Origin: Chloroflexota bacterium
Lineage (GTDB): Bacteria > Chloroflexota > Dehalococcoidia > GIF9 > AB-539-J10
Direction: 5' to 3'
Length of the DNA stretch: 9,362 bases
NCBI GenBank assembly: GCA_030604285.1
Contig: JAUVWD010000014.1
Coordinates: forward strand, 1-9,362
Positions 6,434 through 9,362 of the stretch are shown here, piece by piece (the first letter of the stretch is position 1; every line of letters begins with the position of its first letter). The position numbers and the translations under genes are program-made. Below the pieces are notes generated by a model. The model made no database searches, had not been told where the DNA came from, and was given only the letters and a program-made list of their open reading frames with translations.

Positions 6434-6946
6434 ATGTTAAAAGAAAAGAAAGCTAAAATCATTGACGGCATAGCGGAAGATCTATCTCGAAGCATTGTTG
6501 TTATCGCCACAGGTTATCAAGGTATGAGAGCTAAGGATATGGCAGAGCTCCGGCAGCTTTTGTCCCGAGCGGGGATAGATTTTCATGTGGTCAAGAATAC
6601 CTTAGCTCGCTTTGCTGCTGACAAAGCCGATAAGCCCCAGCTTATGAGCCTGATTGAGGGCCCTGTAGCTTTGGCTTTTGGTTACGATGATGTAGTCAAG
6701 CCGGCCAAAGTTCTTAGCCAGTATATCAAATCTACAAGCGCAGCCCTACAGATTAAGGGAGCTTTGCTTGGTGACCAAGTCGTTTCGGCTGGCGCAGTCC
6801 TCGATTTGGCCAGCCTGCCGCCCAGAGATGTTTTGCTTTCCAGGCTAATGGCTCAGTTGCAAGCTCCTGTAAGGAGTTTGCACAATGTCTTGAGCTCACC
6901 CTTTCAAGGACTACTGACTTCATTGCAAGCCATAATTAAGCGATAA
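6434..6946 (+). CDS. rplJ: Ribosomal protein L10
   Basis: L10 anchors the L7/L12 dimers to the ribosomal stalk base. The 170-residue product has normal length. The N-terminal rRNA/L11-binding domain contains the family pattern [26 protein letters not shown] (key residues near 37-62: Leu-Arg, then Val-Val-Lys-Asn-Thr-Leu) and [12 protein letters not shown]. The C-terminal part (about 120-170) is the helical region that binds L7/L12 ([19 protein letters not shown] and the final helix). The ATG is preceded only by GAGAAG, a modest Shine-Dalgarno, in keeping with translation set by the upstream leader. rplL follows after 17 bases. Confidence 0.97.
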   Translation: MLKEKKAKIIDGIAEDLSRSIVVIATGYQGMRAKDMAELRQLLSRAGIDFHVVKNTLARFAADKADKPQLMSLIEGPVALAFGYDDVVKPAKVLSQYIKSTSAALQIKGALLGDQVVSAGAVLDLASLPPRDVLLSRLMAQLQAPVRSLHNVLSSPFQGLLTSLQAIIKR

Positions 6947-6963
6947 CTAGAAGGAGGGAGACG

Positions 6964-7422
6964 ATGTCTTCAGAAGTTAAATCAGAGAAAGCTACAACGA
7001 GAGCGAGGGCGCCTTCGGCGGCAAAAAAATCGGCTGAGCCGCTTACCAAGGACCGAATCTTGGATGCTATCAAGAACATGACCGTGGTGGAGCTAGCGGA
7101 CTTGGTCAAAGCCTTAGAGGCTGAGTTTGGGGTTAGCGCCGCTCCTGTAATTGCTTCTTCAGCACCTGCTGCGCCGGGAGAATTAGCTGAAGCAGCTCCT
7201 GCAGAGGAGCAAACAGAGTTCACTGTTATCCTTAAGGAAATTGGTGAAAAGAAAATCGAAGTGATAAAGGCAGTCCGCGAGGTAACTACCTTAGGGCTAA
7301 AGCAAGCGAAAGACCTAGTTGAGGCTGCCCCTCAGGTAGTAAAGGAGAAAGTAGGCAAAGAAGAGGCAACTACCACAAAACAGAAACTGGAAGCTGCTGG
7401 AGCAGTTGTTGAACTCACATAA
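6964..7422 (+). CDS. rplL: Ribosomal protein L7/L12 with an N-terminal extension
   Basis: L7/L12 is the multicopy stalk protein that recruits translational GTPases. The conserved part starts near residue 26: N-terminal dimerisation domain ([19 protein letters not shown], to about 60), an Ala/Pro-rich hinge (about 60-82), and the factor-binding C-terminal domain (TEFTVIL to the end, with [16 protein letters not shown] and [11 protein letters not shown]). AAGGAGGGAG directly upstream and the absence of another usable ATG fix the start at 6964. The product is therefore 152 residues, against about 120-130 for most L7/L12. The extra 25 residues at the front are rich in Lys, Arg, Ala, Ser and Glu, low-complexity and likely disordered. 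Cotranscribed with rplJ under the leader. Confidence 0.96.
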   Translation: MSSEVKSEKATTRARAPSAAKKSAEPLTKDRILDAIKNMTVVELADLVKALEAEFGVSAAPVIASSAPAAPGELAEAAPAEEQTEFTVILKEIGEKKIEVIKAVREVTTLGLKQAKDLVEAAPQVVKEKVGKEEATTTKQKLEAAGAVVELT

Positions 7423-7424
7423 AC

Positions 7425-7685
7425 ATGTCGCTTGCCACCTGTCAAGCTATCTTGGGCATGGGGATATTCTTTCTCCTTCTGGGCTTAGTTTTTGTTGCTT
7501 GGGACAGGAGGGAGAAGAAAGTCTATTATGACTCCCTATTAGGTCGAAGGGACTTGAGGGAGTTTATTGAGCGCGAGCCGCAGCGCTCCTGGATGAATGC
7601 ATGGCGGACGGGTGGGCAGATCTCACTTATACTCGGGCTTATTCTGGCAATCGTGGGCGGCGTGCTGTGGCTGATTCTATATTAG
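7425..7685 (+). CDS. Small two-helix membrane protein, function unknown
   Basis: An 86-residue protein starting 2 bases after the rplL stop, so it probably belongs to the same transcript. Two hydrophobic helices are evident: about residues 7-26 and 66-86. Between them is a soluble stretch of about 40 residues rich in charge (DRREKKVYYDSLLGRRDLRE, then FIEREPQRSW). The two-helix hairpin with a charged loop suggests an inner-membrane protein with both ends on the same side; by the positive-inside rule (many Arg/Lys in the loop) the loop is likely cytoplasmic. I recognise no family. It is unusual to find a membrane protein at the end of an rplJL transcript. The tight spacing argues for a real gene despite the lack of a strong Shine-Dalgarno. 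No terminator is visible after it. Confidence 0.75.
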   Translation: MSLATCQAILGMGIFFLLLGLVFVAWDRREKKVYYDSLLGRRDLREFIEREPQRSWMNAWRTGGQISLILGLILAIVGGVLWLILY

Positions 7686-7723
7686 ATCTGTTTTGCCTCA
7701 GTCATCAAACTAGGATCACGGAC

Positions 7724-7752
7724 TTGACACACTAAAAGATACACACCATAAT
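7724..7752 (+). promoter_or_regulatory. Sigma70-type promoter of the DtxR-family regulator gene
   Basis: TTGACA (7724-7729, perfect) and CATAAT (7747-7752, five of six) are 17 bases apart. The -10 box directly abuts the palindromic operator at 7753-7778, so the transcription start falls inside the operator. A repressor bound there would block its own promoter. Confidence 0.85.
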
Positions 7753-7778
7753 ATATTGTTAGGCAAGTCTAACAATAT
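7753..7778. promoter_or_regulatory. DtxR-type operator 1 (autoregulation)
   Basis: A perfect inverted repeat: ATATTGTTAG (7753-7762), a six-base centre GCAAGT, and CTAACAATAT (7769-7778). Its core GTTAGGCAAGTCTAAC (7758-7773) has the TTAGGC..CTAA look of iron-dependent DtxR/IdeR-type boxes and differs by one base from operator 2 at 8301-8316. It sits on the start site of the promoter just upstream of the regulator gene, 12 bases before the start codon. Confidence 0.85.
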
Positions 7779-7790
7779 CCCGGCGAGCAA

Positions 7791-8282
7791 ATGGCAAAGG
7801 AGCAGACGGCTAGCATGGAGGACTATCTGGAAGCGATAGCTAACCTTCGAGAGGAGGGGAAGGTGGTTAGGGTCAAGCAAATTAGTCAAGTCCTAAATGT
7901 GAAGATGCCCAGCGTTACCTCTGCGCTGAAGAAGCTTTCCGAGGAAGGACTTGTGAGACATGAGCCTTACGGCTATATAGAGCTTACTTTGCAAGGGGAC
8001 AAGGCTGCTAATGATGTGATTGGGCGTCATAAGGCATTGAGCTGCTTTTTTTCTCAGGCGCTGGATATCGATCCTCTGACGGCCGAGGAGGATGCCTGCA
8101 AGATTGAGCACGTCATCAGCCCACTCAGCTTGGAGAGACTAACAAAGTTGGTAGAGTTCATTCAGGCGTGCCCACTGGGGGAGGCTAATTTCCCCAAGAG
8201 ATACAAGTACTATCTGGAGCATGGAGAGCTTCCCGAGGAATGTCTGTTGACAATCTCGAAAACGAAGCAATCAAGCGAGTAA
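7791..8282 (+). CDS. DtxR-family metal-dependent transcriptional repressor (probably Fe2+)
   Basis: A 163-residue metalloregulator: N-terminal winged helix (residues 1-70; recognition helix around SVTSALKKLSEEG, wing HEPYGYIELT) followed by the DtxR dimerisation/metal-binding domain (about 71-135); the C-terminal SH3 domain of full-length DtxR is absent. Aligned by eye to DtxR and MntR, the metal ligands are Asp11 and Glu14 (MntR Asp8/Glu11; DtxR has Met10 at the first), His80, Cys103 (DtxR Cys102; MntR has Glu), Glu106 and His107. The C-x-x-E-H is the iron-type pattern while Asp11 is the manganese-type one. The neighbouring feoAB genes make ferrous iron the likely co-repressor. The ATG at 7791 has only a weak Shine-Dalgarno (GGCGAG) but fits the family's start. 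Its own promoter overlaps operator 1. Confidence 0.92.
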   Translation: MAKEQTASMEDYLEAIANLREEGKVVRVKQISQVLNVKMPSVTSALKKLSEEGLVRHEPYGYIELTLQGDKAANDVIGRHKALSCFFSQALDIDPLTAEEDACKIEHVISPLSLERLTKLVEFIQACPLGEANFPKRYKYYLEHGELPEECLLTISKTKQSSE

Positions 8283-8300
8283 AAAATTTTGAAGCTAAAA

Positions 8301-8316
8301 GTTAGGCAAGCCTAAC
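8301..8316. promoter_or_regulatory. DtxR-type operator 2 (ahead of feoAB)
   Basis: A perfect palindrome GTTAGGC-AA-GCCTAAC, 19 bases after the regulator stop codon. It matches 15 of 16 bases of the core of operator 1. It should control transcription of the feoA-feoB unit. I cannot assign a convincing -35/-10 pair around it; a weak TTGAAG (8289-8294) with TAACAA (8313-8318) would overlap the operator. Confidence 0.82.
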
Positions 8317-8338
8317 AAAAGGCAACAATCCCAAGGAA

Positions 8339-8467
8339 ATGCAGGGCTGGCAAGATGAACCATTCGACCAGGATTACTGCTTTCTCTGCCCCTGTTCACG
8401 ACCCCATGTTTCGGTCATTTTGGCTGGGCAGAGAAAACGATTTCAGGCGGGGGGCTCATCAAGCTGA
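8339..8467 (+). CDS. Possible small cysteine-containing protein in the feoA leader
   Basis: An ATG-started frame of 42 codons lies between operator 2 and feoA, in the same direction. The product begins MQGWQDEPFDQD and then has Cys14-x2-Cys17-x-Cys19-x3-His23, a spacing that could bind a metal, followed by a short basic stretch and a Gly/Ser tail. AAGGAA directly abuts the ATG, too close for a good Shine-Dalgarno, which counts against it. It does not resemble FeoC (a winged-helix protein of about 80 residues). The 11-bp inverted repeat at 8381-8436 lies inside it, so the sequence may instead be a structured untranslated leader. Confidence 0.28.
   Translation: MQGWQDEPFDQDYCFLCPCSRPHVSVILAGQRKRFQAGGSSS
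8381..8436 (+). repeat. Perfect 11-bp inverted repeat in the feoA leader
   Basis: TTTCTCTGCCC (8381-8391) and GGGCAGAGAAA (8426-8436) are exact reverse complements around a 34-base centre that holds a smaller GACC (8400-8403)/GGTC (8413-8416) pair. In RNA this would form an 11-pair hairpin. No T run follows on either strand, so it is not a standard terminator. TCATCA/TGATGA and GGCTC/GAGCC pairs lie just downstream (about 8453-8485), suggesting a folded leader of about 200 bases before feoA. Confidence 0.7.
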
Positions 8468-8536
8468 GGAGCCTAACTGCTGATGAATCACCATTCCAGC
8501 AACCCTTGTGAGTCATTCTACAGATAGAGGTAGGTC

Positions 8537-8785
8537 ATGGTTATGCATCAAAGGGGACAGTCCACCTTGGTCCAGATGGAGATTGGACAGAGTGGCACTG
8601 TGATTGCAGTTCTGGGGGGTCGGGGTTTGATCCGGCGGCTGGACGCTTTAGGTATCAGGCCAGGTAAGAAGGTGACGAAGATAAGTGCTACTCTCTTTCG
8701 CGGCCCGGTTACTCTCAGGGTAGATAATGCTCAGGTAGCTGTTGGTTTTGGCATGGCCGACAGAGTAATAGTCGAGGTGGGATGA
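8537..8785 (+). CDS. feoA: Ferrous iron transport protein A
   Basis: FeoA is a small SH3-like cytosolic protein needed for full activity of the FeoB ferrous-iron transporter. The 82-residue product has the family core from about residue 10: LVQMEIGQSGTVIAV, a Gly-rich turn, RRLDALGIRPGKKV, then the SH3 strands with FRGPVTLRVDNAQVAVG and a closing RVIVEV. The start at 8537 has GAGG 6 bases upstream; a second ATG two codons later is an alternative and changes little. It lies about 220 bases downstream of operator 2 and is followed by feoB. Confidence 0.93.
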   Translation: MVMHQRGQSTLVQMEIGQSGTVIAVLGGRGLIRRLDALGIRPGKKVTKISATLFRGPVTLRVDNAQVAVGFGMADRVIVEVG

Positions 8786-8812
8786 ATGTCTGCCTCGGAA
8801 CTTCCTTAGGGG

Positions 8813-9362
8813 ATGATGCGGATCCTACTTGTGGGTAACCCAAATGTGGGGAAAAGTGCTCTCTTTTCTCGGCTGACCGGTACGCGCATCATCGCTTCCA
8901 ACTATCCCGGCACCACCGTGGGGTTCACCACGGGATATTTGAAGTTGGGAGAACGTCAAGCTCAAGTTATCGATGTCCCTGGTACCTATACTCTCGAACC
9001 AACCTCTAAGGCGGAAGAGGTAGCTGTGGAGATGCTCAAAGAGGGGGATTTAGTCATAGATGTCGTTGACGCCACCAATTTGGAGCGAAATCTCAATCTG
9101 ACCTTCCAGTTGCTGGAGAGACAAATCCCAGTGATTGTTGCTCTCAACATGTGGGATGATACTCACCACCGAGGAATACATATTGATGCTGCCAAGCTGG
9201 AAGAACTTTTAGGCGTACCAGTTGTTCCTACGGTGGCGGTAACTGGCCAAGGAATAAGAGAGTTAGTCAGGCGTCTTCCGGAAGCGAAGGTGCCGGAGAC
9301 TACCTATTCTGGTTCTAGTAGCGATGAACGGTGGGCAAGAGTTGGCAACATCGCTAGCCAAG
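8813..9362 (+). CDS. feoB: Ferrous iron transporter B, N-terminal GTPase part (runs off window)
   Basis: FeoB imports Fe2+ across the inner membrane; its cytosolic N-terminus is a G protein. The visible 183 codons contain every G motif: GNPNVGKS (8-15), the NYPGTTVG switch I region (30-37), DVPGTY (54-59), NMWD (112-115) and the G5-like AVTGQG (142-147). The membrane domain lies beyond the window. The start is uncertain. Tandem ATGs at 8813 and 8816 fit the family's usual short lead to the P-loop but have AGGGG only 0-3 bases upstream. An ATG at 8786, touching the feoA stop and preceded by GAGGTGG at good spacing, is in the same frame but meets TAG (8807-8809) after seven codons. So either a seven-residue leader couples feoA to feoB, or the TAG is a one-base lesion in a slightly longer feoB. 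Confidence 0.93.
   Translation, partial: MMRILLVGNPNVGKSALFSRLTGTRIIASNYPGTTVGFTTGYLKLGERQAQVIDVPGTYTLEPTSKAEEVAVEMLKEGDLVIDVVDATNLERNLNLTFQLLERQIPVIVALNMWDDTHHRGIHIDAAKLEELLGVPVVPTVAVTGQGIRELVRRLPEAKVPETTYSGSSSDERWARVGNIASQ

Noticed and set aside
8301..8320. Operator 2 as a rho-independent terminator of the regulator gene
   Set aside because: The two-base centre is too short for an RNA hairpin loop and is followed by A's, not T's; its match to operator 1 explains it better.

Overview
The window looks like chromosomal sequence from an anaerobic member of the Chloroflexota, most like Dehalococcoidia, probably environmental. This is inference. It rests on the tRNA-Thr/tRNA-Tyr/tRNA-Thr - tuf - rpmG - secE - nusG - rplK - rplA - rplJ - rplL order, an EF-Tu with a four-cysteine cluster in its G domain, a GDP/ADP-forming type acyl-CoA synthetase subunit, and a ferrous-iron (Feo) uptake operon. 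No phage, insertion sequence or CRISPR array is visible.

Layout. At the left edge the minus strand carries the start of a lipoprotein gene (1-148). Positions 149-1188 hold no gene I can defend, only short broken open stretches. A minus-strand gene (1189-2538) encodes an acyl-CoA synthetase alpha subunit (CoA-binding plus succinyl-CoA-ligase-like domains). Its promoter is divergent from a strong sigma70-type promoter at 2631-2660 that faces right. That promoter reads into three tRNA genes (Thr-TGT, Tyr-GTA, Thr-GGT) and then the translation/transcription cluster: EF-Tu, L33, SecE, NusG, L11, L1, a probable L10 autoregulatory leader, L10, L7/L12, and a small two-helix membrane protein of unknown function. 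After a clear promoter and palindromic operator comes a DtxR-family metal regulator. A second copy of the operator follows it, then a roughly 220-base leader, feoA, and the start of feoB, which runs off the right edge.

How it fits together. The left and middle parts are core information-processing genes whose products act at the ribosome (tRNAs, EF-Tu, L33, L11, L1, L10, L7/L12), at RNA polymerase (NusG) and at the Sec translocon (SecE). The right end is a self-contained ferrous-iron module. The regulator carries a Cys-x-x-Glu-His metal site of the iron-sensing DtxR type. The same 16-base palindrome (one mismatch) lies over its own promoter and again ahead of feoA, so repression of both by iron is the natural reading.

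Oddities worth attention. nusG, normally essential, has an in-frame TAA at 4660-4662 exactly where a conserved aromatic codon is expected. feoB has a well-placed Shine-Dalgarno and ATG 27 bases upstream of its apparent start, in frame but cut by a TAG. tRNA-Thr(TGT) and the L10 leader each contain one C:C mismatch in an otherwise regular stem. Taken together these could be base errors in the underlying assembly or real lesions; the reads would settle it. A 42-codon cysteine-containing small ORF and an 11-bp perfect inverted repeat sit in the feoA leader and are otherwise unexplained.
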